NCBI GenBank assembly: GCA_036659415.1
Contig: JAVXCQ010000020.1
Location: forward strand, 1-40,773
DNA: 40,773 nt
Origin: JAVXCQ01 sp036659415
GTDB taxonomy: Bacteria; Bacillota; Negativicutes; Acidaminococcales; Acidaminococcaceae
Direction of reading: 5' to 3'
The notes under the pieces were generated by a model that worked only from the letters and a program-made list of their open reading frames with translations, made no database searches and was not told the DNA's origin. Positions 1 to 7,744 of the stretch are shown here, piece by piece. A program made the translations under genes and the position numbers. Numbering within the stretch: position 1 is the first letter of the stretch; the number at the start of each line of letters is the position of its first letter.

Positions 1-101
1 ATTTCTTGACTCGGTCGAAGCTTGCACTTCGACCCGCACATTTGTTTTTGGTATTTGTTCAGTTTTCAAGGTTCTTTGTCGTCGTCGTTGCTGTTGGCGA
101 C
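1..101 (-). other. rRNA operon leader (5' end, truncated by window edge)
   Basis: Read on the minus strand, this is the transcribed leader of an rRNA operon whose genes lie beyond the left edge. It contains CCTTGAAAACTGAACA (complement of about 55-70), a motif common in Firmicute rRNA leaders and spacers. It also has an 8-bp hairpin, GGTCGAAG/CTTCGACC, at 13-20 and 27-34, followed by GAGTCAAG just before the edge. A strong promoter lies immediately upstream, so this is more likely the 16S leader than a 16S-23S spacer. No mature rRNA sequence is visible. Confidence 0.75.
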
Positions 102-107
102 TTGTAT

Positions 108-137
108 ATAATAGCATTGGTAAGCTGTTGCTGTCAA
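108..137 (-). promoter_or_regulatory. rRNA operon sigma-A promoter with UP-like element
   Basis: On the minus strand a perfect -35 box TTGACA (132-137) is followed by an 18-nt spacer and a -10 box TATTAT (108-113), giving a start near 101. Upstream (about 138-165) the minus strand carries A-tracts, AAAAAATATT and AAAAAAGTT, that resemble an UP element. A strong promoter just upstream of an rRNA leader motif fits an rrn promoter. Confidence 0.8.
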
Positions 138-275
138 CACATTTTTGTAACTTTTTTAATATTTTTTAATGATACACTAGGTTGCGTTGGCATTTACATC
201 CGCATTTTTACAGCTATTCACAGCCCCAATATTTTTAGTGTTTTTGCTAATAATTTTGAAGCTAAGCTGCAAGTT

Positions 276-1241
276 TTATAGTTGCTTTCCTGTTTGAGCA
301 AATTTTCGCAAAGTTTTACCGTTCAAATAGTCACATAATCTGCCTTGATATGTTCCCCGTTCTGCCATTCTGCGTTCAATTTCTTCTTTTATTTTCCACC
401 AACCTGTTCCCCAATTACTAAACTCTGTATGGCTAGCTGGTGCCCGCCCAATTAAACGTTGTAAAGTAATCTGTGGTTCTAAATATTCCAAAAACAAGAT
501 GACGCGTTCAATATATTCGTCCATAGTGAATAACTCAAGTTCCCCACTCAGATACTGTTCTGCCATCGTCGTCCCTTTGATTATGTACAAAGCGTGCAGT
601 TTAGCTTCCGTCGTTTGCATGGCCGACAAAACTTTAGCTGTTTCTATCACATCTAGCCTATCGCTCCCTGGTAAATTCAAAATAACATGTGTACAGCTTT
701 CTAACCCATATTTATTAATGCGTTGCAGGGCATCCAGATACTCTGCCAGCGAATGACCTCGCCGCACTGCTTCTAAGAGGTGATAATTAACTGTTTGCAA
801 ACCTAGCTCCAAACTAATATCCACCCTATATTCGTTTTTAATATAGGCGAGCATCGCCAAATATTCATCACTAATCGCATCGGGGCGGGTAGCAAAAGCT
901 AATCTCACAACGTCAGCTTGGCAGGCCGCCAAAGCAAAGGTTTTGAGTTCTGCTAAGGGTAAATAGGTGTTGGTAAAGTTTTGAAAATAGGCAATGAATT
1001 TTTCTGCCTTGTATTTGGGTATAATATGTTCTTTGTTTAGCATAATTTGTTCTTGCACGCTTAAAGTAGCCGGCAGGTTTTCATACCCTGCCCCTATTTC
1101 TCCGCAAAAGCTACAACCCTGTGAACCACAGGTACCATCACGATTAGGACAGGTAACAGGAATGCTAATTGGTAACTTATACACCTTGCAACCATATTTT
1201 TGCTTTAAAAAAGTCGAATAATTATTGTACAGCATTGTCAT
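276..1241 (-). CDS. TIGR01212-type radical SAM protein (YhcC-like)
   Basis: This 321-residue protein belongs to the YhcC/TIGR01212 radical SAM family, whose substrate is not established. The iron-sulfur motif appears as VTCPNRDGT followed by GCSFC, so the likely cluster ligands are C31, C43 and C46; C38 is an extra cysteine between them. A TIM-barrel-like body follows, with ELGLQT at about residues 144-149, as in Elp3/HemN-like enzymes. The ATG at 1241 has an AGGCGGA Shine-Dalgarno 7 nt upstream. It overlaps the end of the upstream DUF4080 radical SAM gene by 20 bp, so the two are probably co-transcribed and translationally coupled. It reads toward the rRNA promoter with no clear terminator between. 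Family is secure; function is unknown. Confidence 0.9.
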   Translation of the reverse strand: MTMLYNNYSTFLKQKYGCKVYKLPISIPVTCPNRDGTCGSQGCSFCGEIGAGYENLPATLSVQEQIMLNKEHIIPKYKAEKFIAYFQNFTNTYLPLAELKTFALAACQADVVRLAFATRPDAISDEYLAMLAYIKNEYRVDISLELGLQTVNYHLLEAVRRGHSLAEYLDALQRINKYGLESCTHVILNLPGSDRLDVIETAKVLSAMQTTEAKLHALYIIKGTTMAEQYLSGELELFTMDEYIERVILFLEYLEPQITLQRLIGRAPASHTEFSNWGTGWWKIKEEIERRMAERGTYQGRLCDYLNGKTLRKFAQTGKQL

Positions 1242-2961
1242 AAAAGTCCGCCTTTGCTATTGTTAAATACTTGGTCGTGCTCTCTGTATAATCAGCCAAA
1301 ATAATAGTTTCTTCATTAACTCCTGTTTCCGGTTGCCAATTAAAAATCTCAATAGGGAAATATTTGCGCAGTTTACGCCAAGTGCTAAAGTCATACGTCG
1401 GTAAATATTTGTGTACCACTTCTAGCCGTCGCCAAAATTCTAAAGTTGATGTTTTTAAAACCTCTTCGTGCCAGGCAAACAGCTGTGGTCTATAATTAGG
1501 TTGCCCGACAAAAACATCAAAGCGTAAAATTTCTTGTAGCACAGTCTGTTCCTGCGTCTGCTTTGCTTGCACGAATTGCCACAACAAAAGGGCAACGTTT
1601 TTGACGTTATGTCCCTGCGGGTACAGTCCTTGAGCTATCCACCAGTTAGTTAAATCTTCATAAAAAGCAAAAGCATTACTATTGTAACAGTGCTCAACTA
1701 AATAAGCCAAAGTATGTGTAAACTTGCCGGTATTATAGGTATGTTCAAAGACGTCTTCGAATATTTTTAAAAATAATAGGTCTTTATATGGAAGATAGTT
1801 CGTTGACAAAACCTCGTATGGTGGTTCGCTCATATGAACAATCCCATACTCCTCTAGCTCCCCACTAATTTTAGAACCTTTTAAAATTTTTAAAAAGCCC
1901 AGCTGTAGCATTTGCGGTTGCAGTCCATAAACGGCATTAAAAGATTGTTCTAGGCTCAAGCGGCCTTCATAGGGTAAACCGGCGATCAAGTCCAAATGCA
2001 CATGGATAGTACCAAAACTTAAAATTTTGTGCACATTTTCTGCTAGTACCTGCCAGTTATCCCTGCGACCGATTGCCTGCAAGGTTTTAGCATTGGTGGT
2101 TTGTACACCAATTTCAAATTGAAACCGTTGCGGTGGTACTGTCGCCAAAAAATCCAAAACGCGTGGTGATAAGAGGTCGGCTTTTATTTCAAAATGGAAC
2201 ATGGTTGTAGTGGTTGCCGCTGCTAAATATTGCATAATCGGCAAAAAATAATCCTCCGCCAGGTTATAGGTGCGATCTACAAATTTAACCAAAGGTACCT
2301 TGGCTGCCATTAATCGTGTTAAATCAGCTAGCACTAGAGGTAACGGGCGACGACGTACCTGGTGAGAAATACCCGATAAGCAATAAGAGCAACTAAAGGG
2401 GCACCCACGGGTACATTCGTAATAAATGATTTTATGTTCGCTAACAATTTGTGATAGATCTGCGTAAGGGAAGGTCAACGTACTCATATCTTCAACTCGT
2501 GCAATAGTGCCGGCATTATGAACAGCTCCGGTGTCGTCACGATAGGCCACAAAAGGAGTTTTCGTAACCTTACCCACCGCTAAATTCTGCACTAAATTGG
2601 TAAAAACTTCTTCGCCCTCACCTTGCACAATATAGTCAGCGGCGGTACAAGCTTCCAAACTATCTTGAGCTGTGAAAGCAACTTCTGGTCCACCTAGCAC
2701 AAGCTTAACTTCTGGTAGCACTTGCCGCAGTAATCCGGCCAACTCAAAAACGTACTGTTTATTCCAAATATGCACGTTCATTCCCACTACCTGTGGTTTA
2801 GCTCCTACTACTAAAGCCAAAACAGCTAAAAGTGGTGTTTGGATTGTTTCCTCTCTCAAATTAATGTCCAGTCCTTGTTGGCGCGCATAATTATAAATGG
2901 AGTGCATGCCTAACGCCGTATGTATATATTTACTATTAATTGCCAGTAATAATGTTTTCAC
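1222..2961 (-). CDS. B12-binding domain radical SAM protein (DUF4080 family)
   Basis: This is a 579-residue class B radical SAM protein. Residues 1-130 form a cobalamin-binding Rossmann-like domain, with LGGPE at about 89-93 and QGEGE at 113-117. The 4Fe-4S motif CTRGCPFSCSYC follows at 183-194, with ligands C187, C191 and C194. The C-terminal third fits the DUF4080 extension seen in clostridia and Negativicutes. Such enzymes often perform methylation or carbon-skeleton chemistry, but the substrate here cannot be read from sequence. The ATG has an AGGAAG Shine-Dalgarno about 7 nt upstream. It starts the two-gene radical SAM operon and is divergent from pepF. Domain call is confident; the reaction is unknown. 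Confidence 0.9.
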   Translation of the reverse strand: MKTLLLAINSKYIHTALGMHSIYNYARQQGLDINLREETIQTPLLAVLALVVGAKPQVVGMNVHIWNKQYVFELAGLLRQVLPEVKLVLGGPEVAFTAQDSLEACTAADYIVQGEGEEVFTNLVQNLAVGKVTKTPFVAYRDDTGAVHNAGTIARVEDMSTLTFPYADLSQIVSEHKIIYYECTRGCPFSCSYCLSGISHQVRRRPLPLVLADLTRLMAAKVPLVKFVDRTYNLAEDYFLPIMQYLAAATTTTMFHFEIKADLLSPRVLDFLATVPPQRFQFEIGVQTTNAKTLQAIGRRDNWQVLAENVHKILSFGTIHVHLDLIAGLPYEGRLSLEQSFNAVYGLQPQMLQLGFLKILKGSKISGELEEYGIVHMSEPPYEVLSTNYLPYKDLLFLKIFEDVFEHTYNTGKFTHTLAYLVEHCYNSNAFAFYEDLTNWWIAQGLYPQGHNVKNVALLLWQFVQAKQTQEQTVLQEILRFDVFVGQPNYRPQLFAWHEEVLKTSTLEFWRRLEVVHKYLPTYDFSTWRKLRKYFPIEIFNWQPETGVNEETIILADYTESTTKYLTIAKADFYDNAVQ

Positions 2962-2997
2962 GTTTACTTCCTTTCGTGCTCGGCACTTATTGGACCG

Positions 2998-3006
2998 TGC
3001 TATAAT
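2998..3006 (+). promoter_or_regulatory. Extended -10 promoter of pepF
   Basis: TGC-TATAAT is an extended -10 element. The matching -35 region is poor, as is common for this promoter class. It lies 46 nt before the pepF ATG, which is preceded by AAGGAG (3036-3041). Confidence 0.6.
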
Positions 3007-3051
3007 ATATATTAAGCTTTACATCAAACTTATGCAAGGAGTGAACGACCA

Positions 3052-4872
3052 ATGACAGTTAATATTCCTGAACACGGCAGTACTATCGACCGTGCAACGA
3101 TTAATGCGACTTACCAATGGCAAATAAGTGACCTTTTTACCGACTTATCGCACTGGCAAACAGCTTGCCAAATTTTAAAAACGGCTTTACCAAAACTTAC
3201 TGCTTTTCAAGGCACACTAAATAAGCCGGCAACCTTAATTGAGTGCCTCACTTACCGCGATCAACTAGCTCAAACAATTGAACGAATCTATGCTTATGCT
3301 AGGCTTCAACGGGATACCGATAACGGAAACCAAACCTATCAAGCCTTAGTGGGCGAAGCAGACAACGTTTTAGCTGCCTATACCAATGCGATTTCCTTCA
3401 TCGAACCAGAAATTCTCTCCCTGCCCACGGCAACACTCACTGACTACATGGATAATATTTGCGGTTTGCATAACTATCGTCACTATTTAGCCGATCTGCT
3501 GCGTCAAGCGCCACATATCTTACCTGCACGCGAAGAAGAGCTTTTGGCTCATAGTCAGTTAGCTACTGGTGCTGCTGAAAACATCTTTCGAACGTTAACC
3601 GGAGCTGATTTAAAATTTCCTTCTGTTCAAGATCATAGTGGCAATTCCCACTGCGTTAGTGAAGGGCAATACCTTCTCAACATGACCTCCCAAGATCGCA
3701 CTTTACGTGCCAACACTTTTAGCTCCTTACTGGGAACCTATCACCAATATCGTAATACTCTAGCAGCCTCCCTGGCTGGAAACTGCCGTGCCGCCAATTT
3801 CTATGCCACCACACATAAATACGAAGATACATTAGCTGCTAGTTTGGCTGGCGATAATATACCAGCTGCTGTTTATGCTGGTATTATTAGTACCGTTCAC
3901 GAACACTTAACCCCTTTGCATGAATATATCACCTTAAAAAAAGAGGTTTTAGCAACAACTTCTCTTCAGCCTTATGATTTATATGTACCGTTGGTCCAAA
4001 CCGGTGCGGAAAGTTTTGCCAACACCTATGAAGAAGCTTGCCTAGCTGTCCAAACCGCACTTGAACCCTTGGGCTCCGCTTATGGTGATGTTTTGAAGCA
4101 AGCTCTGTCCTCAGGTTGGATAGATATTTATGAAAACAAAGGTAAGCGTTCCGGTGCCTATTCTTGGGGTATTTATGGCGTACACCCCTATGTACTACTC
4201 AACTATCAACCTCGTTATAACAGTATTTCCACCTTGGCCCACGAACTGGGACATGCCTTACATAGTTACTTTAGTAATCAAAAACAAACTTTTATTAACG
4301 CTGATTATACAATCTTTTGTGCGGAAGTGGCTTCCACAACCAACGAAAACTTGCTCTTGGAATATATGTTACAAAAAGCTACTAAATCACAAAAACTGTA
4401 CTTATTAAATCAGTTCTTAGAGACTGTCCGCACCACGCTCTATCGCCAAGTACAATTTGCCGAATTTGAGCAGTTAATTCATGCTGAAATCACAGCTGGC
4501 AAAACTTTGACTGCTGCTTATCTAGAAAACCTGTGGTTAGAACTAAACCGCACCTATTATGGTGAAAATCTCACCCTCGAGCCCTTACTAGCTAGCGAAT
4601 GGTCTCGTATTCCTCATTTCTATACCCCTTTTTATGTTTATAAATATGCCACAGGTTATTCGGCCGCAACCGCTTTTGCCGCCGCTATTTTAGCCAATAA
4701 ACCTCGTGCCGTAGAAAAATATCTAGACTTTCTCGCTGCTGGCGGTAGTGATTACTCCCTGTCCCTCCTACAAACTGCTGGTGTTGATTTAACTACTGCC
4801 GCACCTATTACCGTAACTTTGCAAAAATTTGCCGCCAAATTAGCTGAATTTAAAACTCTATTGGCAGAATAA
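3052..4872 (+). CDS. pepF: Oligoendopeptidase F (M3 metallopeptidase)
   Basis: This cytoplasmic zinc peptidase cleaves oligopeptides. At 606 residues it is a normal length for PepF. The N-terminal two thirds are helical, and the gluzincin motif HELGH lies at residues 397-401. Zinc ligands are H397 and H401 with catalytic E398; the third ligand is probably E425 in FCAEVAS. The GAYSWG and HPYVLLNY segments before the HELGH are typical of M3B enzymes. The ATG is set by AAGGAG 10 nt upstream. It stands alone on plus, divergent from the radical SAM pair, behind an extended -10 promoter. No terminator is evident before the next gene. Its coding strand is C-rich and G-poor, matching the strand skew of the window rather than foreign origin. 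Confidence 0.95.
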   Translation: MTVNIPEHGSTIDRATINATYQWQISDLFTDLSHWQTACQILKTALPKLTAFQGTLNKPATLIECLTYRDQLAQTIERIYAYARLQRDTDNGNQTYQALVGEADNVLAAYTNAISFIEPEILSLPTATLTDYMDNICGLHNYRHYLADLLRQAPHILPAREEELLAHSQLATGAAENIFRTLTGADLKFPSVQDHSGNSHCVSEGQYLLNMTSQDRTLRANTFSSLLGTYHQYRNTLAASLAGNCRAANFYATTHKYEDTLAASLAGDNIPAAVYAGIISTVHEHLTPLHEYITLKKEVLATTSLQPYDLYVPLVQTGAESFANTYEEACLAVQTALEPLGSAYGDVLKQALSSGWIDIYENKGKRSGAYSWGIYGVHPYVLLNYQPRYNSISTLAHELGHALHSYFSNQKQTFINADYTIFCAEVASTTNENLLLEYMLQKATKSQKLYLLNQFLETVRTTLYRQVQFAEFEQLIHAEITAGKTLTAAYLENLWLELNRTYYGENLTLEPLLASEWSRIPHFYTPFYVYKYATGYSAATAFAAAILANKPRAVEKYLDFLAAGGSDYSLSLLQTAGVDLTTAAPITVTLQKFAAKLAEFKTLLAE

Positions 4873-4970
4873 TCTTTACCTATTTCTTACCTTTTTCTAC
4901 TCTTTTAGCAGGATTTTTCTTGTTGAATACGAATACTATAAGGGTAGAAACTATTGGGGAGGTAGGAAAC

Positions 4971-5408
4971 ATGAAAAACAAAGTAACAAGCTTCTTGGCA
5001 ATTTGCCTTGTGCTCACTGGTCTTTTTGCCGGTGTCGCCAATGCAAACCTTGCTTGGACGCAAACCAGCAAGTATTACCAAGCTGCCCATGTATTCGTTG
5101 AAGGGTATTTTACCAACGAATACAAAGACAAGGAAATCGTTGCCCTTAACTATTTTGATGCTCAGCTCGTCTTTTGGGATGTAGATGGCAACAAGGTCAA
5201 CGATATTGTTGCACGCTCCAATGGCCCCATTAACCTTGGGCTCTTTCCTGGTGAACAATCGCAAGTTTTAACTTTCAGTTTTCCCTGTACTGCCGGTATT
5301 GAATTTGATGAATGGGCTCTAACTAAAAAAAGCTACAATTTTTCGTACAAAGTTGCCGCACCTGAAACAGCTTCAGCTCGCTACAAAAGATTGAAAAAGC
5401 TCCAGTAA
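4971..5408 (+). CDS. Small secreted protein of unknown function
   Basis: I do not recognise this 145-residue protein. Residues 1-26 form a textbook Sec signal peptide: a KNK basic start, a hydrophobic core and a likely cleavage after ANA before NLAW. The mature part, about 119 residues, is rich in aromatic and acidic residues and alternates in a way that suggests a small beta-sandwich, perhaps of the extracellular Ig-like FxLYD sort; this is inference only. One mature cysteine (in FPCTAG) argues against disulfides. There is no lipobox or sortase motif, and the C-terminus is basic (RYKRLKKLQ). The start is the ATG at 4971, preceded by GGGGAGG, not the upstream TTG at 4920. A strong terminator follows. 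LepB in this window could process it. Confidence 0.8.
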   Translation: MKNKVTSFLAICLVLTGLFAGVANANLAWTQTSKYYQAAHVFVEGYFTNEYKDKEIVALNYFDAQLVFWDVDGNKVNDIVARSNGPINLGLFPGEQSQVLTFSFPCTAGIEFDEWALTKKSYNFSYKVAAPETASARYKRLKKLQ

Positions 5409-5412
5409 ACTC

Positions 5413-5462
5413 AAAATCCCGACCTTCCGTGTCCTTATGGTCACGGAAGGTCGGGATTTTTT
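5413..5462. terminator. Bidirectional terminator between secreted protein gene and thrC
   Basis: A perfect 19-bp stem (5413-5431 paired with 5442-5460) encloses a 10-nt loop. Flanking A and T runs on the two sides give a U-tract in both directions. It serves the plus gene ending at 5408 and the minus-strand thrC ending at 5470. Confidence 0.9.
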
Positions 5463-5469
5463 ATGTTTT

Positions 5470-6966
5470 TTAGAGCTTTAATTTGCTTCTAACTACTTCT
5501 TCCATTTCAAATTTTTCAATAGTTTCCTTGTGTTTAATCGGCAGTTTTGCTAATTGCAACATTTGCTCCGGCACTGGCAGTCCCGTCATTTCTTCTAGGA
5601 GATGTAAGGCACTAAAAGCATCATAACTACTGTAATCAGTATCCGGTTGCAAGGCTTCCAACACAGCAGTGTTAAACTTATAAGGACTAGCCGTAGAAAG
5701 CACTACGCAATATCTGTTATCAGAGGTAATTAGGCGATATTTATCGCAAGCCCGCCAGGCTACTGCTGTATGTGGATCTAATAAGTAATTATAATTTCTA
5801 AAAACATTGGCTATGGTCTCTTTTGTTTCTATTTCGTCTACCCAAGTACCATAAAAGGTCTTTTTGATTTTACTTAAAACCGTATTTCCCACATTATAAA
5901 CACCAGTTTCATTAAGTTCACTCATCCATTGTGCTACTTGCACACTATCTTCTTCGGTAATTTGATAGAGCAACCGTTCTAGATTGCTGGAAACTAAAAT
6001 ATCCATAGACGGAGAAATGGTTTTGTGGAAAGTTCTGCGTTTATCATATTTACCAGTGCTTAAAAAATCTGCTAAGACGTTGTTCGCATTGGAGGCACAA
6101 ATTAATTTATGTACTGGCAAGCCCATGGTTTTAGCATAGTAACCGGCAAGAATATCACCAAAATTACCTGTGGGCACCGCAAAGTTAATCTCATCTCCCG
6201 CTTTGATTTTACCTGTTTTAACCGCATCGGCATAAGCACTAAAATAATAAACAATCTGTGGTACTAGCCGCCCCCAATTAATGGAGTTGGCAGAAGAAAA
6301 GACAAAACCCTTATCCTTTAGTTGCGTAGCTAGCTCTTCATCACCAAAAATTTCTTTAACTCCAGTTTGGGCGTCATCAAAATTGCCATCGACGGCGACA
6401 ACAGCAACATTGTCCCCACGCTGGGTTGTCATCTGCCGCTTTTGGATTTCGCTCACACCCGCTTCTGGATAAAAAACAATGATTTCAGTCCCTTCTACAT
6501 CGGCAAAACCTTCCAAAGCTGCTTTCCCAGTATCTCCTGAGGTCGCAACGAGGATAATGATTTTGTTGCGCTCGCCAGTTTTAGCAATTGCCTTAGTTAA
6601 AAGTTGTGGTAAAAGTTGAAGAGCTAAATCTTTAAAAGCTGAAGTTGGCCCATGCCATAATTCCAAAATTGCAATATCATCTTTAAGCGGATGGAGTGGC
6701 ACTACCTCTGCACCAAACTTATTATGTCCATAAGCTACAGTAGTACAAGCAAGTAACTCTTCTTCACTATAATCAGTTAAAAAACATTTTAAAATTTGGA
6801 CGGCCTTTTCAGCATAAGGTAAATCACCCATTGCCAAAATTTCCGTTAACGGAATAGTTTCAAATTTTTGTGGAACAAACAAACCACCATCACCGGCCAG
6901 TCCCCGCGCAATTGCATGTGCGGAACAAACCATCTCAGTTTGGCCACGAGTACTTGTATAGAGCAT
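5470..6966 (-). CDS. thrC: Threonine synthase
   Basis: This PLP enzyme converts O-phosphohomoserine to threonine in the cytoplasm. It has 498 residues, matching the long class of ThrC found in many bacteria. The N-terminus MLYTSTRG is typical. The PLP-binding lysine is K112 in the motif GPTSAFKD, and a glycine-rich phosphate-binding loop appears as ATSGDTGKAAL. The longer reading frame from a TTG at 7017 is rejected because it runs through a sigma-A promoter (7006-7034), so the ATG at 6966 is used. Its leader is only about 33 nt, leaving no room for a T-box. No other threonine-pathway gene is adjacent. It is convergent with the secreted protein gene and shares its terminator. Confidence 0.95.
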   Translation of the reverse strand: MLYTSTRGQTEMVCSAHAIARGLAGDGGLFVPQKFETIPLTEILAMGDLPYAEKAVQILKCFLTDYSEEELLACTTVAYGHNKFGAEVVPLHPLKDDIAILELWHGPTSAFKDLALQLLPQLLTKAIAKTGERNKIIILVATSGDTGKAALEGFADVEGTEIIVFYPEAGVSEIQKRQMTTQRGDNVAVVAVDGNFDDAQTGVKEIFGDEELATQLKDKGFVFSSANSINWGRLVPQIVYYFSAYADAVKTGKIKAGDEINFAVPTGNFGDILAGYYAKTMGLPVHKLICASNANNVLADFLSTGKYDKRRTFHKTISPSMDILVSSNLERLLYQITEEDSVQVAQWMSELNETGVYNVGNTVLSKIKKTFYGTWVDEIETKETIANVFRNYNYLLDPHTAVAWRACDKYRLITSDNRYCVVLSTASPYKFNTAVLEALQPDTDYSSYDAFSALHLLEEMTGLPVPEQMLQLAKLPIKHKETIEKFEMEEVVRSKLKL

Positions 6967-7005
6967 TACCTTATTACCTACTTTCTCTTCCTTGCTAATG
7001 ATTTT

Positions 7006-7034
7006 ATAATAGCACAAGCTGGGAACCCCTGCAA
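7006..7034 (-). promoter_or_regulatory. Sigma-A promoter of thrC
   Basis: On the minus strand TTGCAG (7029-7034), a 17-nt spacer and TATTAT (7006-7011) form a good promoter. A TG dinucleotide one base before the -10 adds an extended -10. The predicted start near 6999 gives a leader of about 33 nt. Confidence 0.75.
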
Positions 7035-7084
7035 GAAGGTAATTCTAAAATTTACAATTGTCCACACCTTAGCCGTCAGCTTAA

Positions 7085-7561
7085 TTACAGGATTAAAGCG
7101 GCTACTATCGCCTTAGTCACAAGCACTAAGTCCTTGGGTGACAACAAAAGTTGCAATCCACGTTGCCCTGCACTAATAGCAATTTGTGGCCATAAATGAG
7201 CTTGCTCGGCCAAGTACACAGGATAATCTTTCTTCGCTCCTAGGGGCGAACAACCACCTCTGATATAACCGGTCAAGGGTAATAATTCTTTAAGATGTAT
7301 CAGTTCTGTTTTTTTATTGCCACTAGTTTTAGCCAGTGCCTTTAAATCTAGCTCGGCATCGCCGGGGATAACCGCAAATAATAGGCCTGTTTTATCACCC
7401 CGTACGCACAATGTTTTAAAAACTTGTCCCGCCGGTAAGCCGACTTCCTTTGCCACCTGCACGGCATCTAGCTTATTTTCATCAACAGCATACGCTAGCA
7501 ATTGGTAACTGATCTTGTGCTCATCAAGTATGCGTGCTGCATTAGTCTTTTTAATTTTCAT
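7085..7561 (-). CDS. ybaK: YbaK/EbsC-type aminoacyl-tRNA deacylase (probable Cys-tRNA(Pro) deacylase)
   Basis: This 158-residue protein has the YbaK/ProX editing-domain fold, which removes mischarged amino acids (classically Cys) from tRNA(Pro). Family features seen are KTNAARILDEH at the N-terminus, VFKTLCVRGD in the core and the GGCSPLGAKK loop with conserved G and K. The ATG at 7561 is chosen; a GTG two codons upstream (7567) is possible, and GGGGG with GAAG upstream could serve either. It lies upstream of thrC on the same strand, but thrC has its own promoter, so the pairing is weak. It is divergent from nadE. A tRNA-Pro gene occurs elsewhere in this window but is not linked. Confidence 0.9.
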   Translation of the reverse strand: MKIKKTNAARILDEHKISYQLLAYAVDENKLDAVQVAKEVGLPAGQVFKTLCVRGDKTGLLFAVIPGDAELDLKALAKTSGNKKTELIHLKELLPLTGYIRGGCSPLGAKKDYPVYLAEQAHLWPQIAISAGQRGLQLLLSPKDLVLVTKAIVAALIL

Positions 7562-7616
7562 GCTCACTTCGCCCCCATGCCGCTAGTAGTAATTAATAGC
7601 ATTGCAGCGGCTAATT

Positions 7617-7625
7617 TGCTATAAT
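7617..7625 (+). promoter_or_regulatory. Extended -10 promoter of nadE
   Basis: TGC-TATAAT is an extended -10 element in the ybaK/nadE divergent gap. The -35 17 nt upstream (TAGCAT, 7597-7602) is weak. Confidence 0.5.
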
Positions 7626-7744
7626 TATTATCATAACACAAAGTTCTGTTGTTTTTCCAGACCACTAAACTATAACGTTGCCAGTTGCTCATCCTCATTA
7701 GTTCAGGATTGCGTCAACTTGCACAAACTACCAGAGGTGCTACC

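Noticed and set aside
1..101. 16S-23S spacer instead of 16S leader
   Set aside because: A strong promoter lies immediately upstream with a protein gene before it, so no 16S precedes this segment on the minus strand.
6..281. Plus-strand ORF of 91 residues with hydrophobic character
   Set aside because: It begins at a TTG without a Shine-Dalgarno and lies antisense to the rRNA promoter and leader, which explain this sequence better.
4905..5264. 119-residue minus-strand ORF antisense to the secreted protein gene
   Set aside because: The plus frame has a perfect signal peptide and Shine-Dalgarno; the minus frame shows no family features.
6967..7034. T-box or other riboswitch upstream of thrC
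   Set aside because: The predicted leader is only about 33 nt and lacks T-box landmarks.
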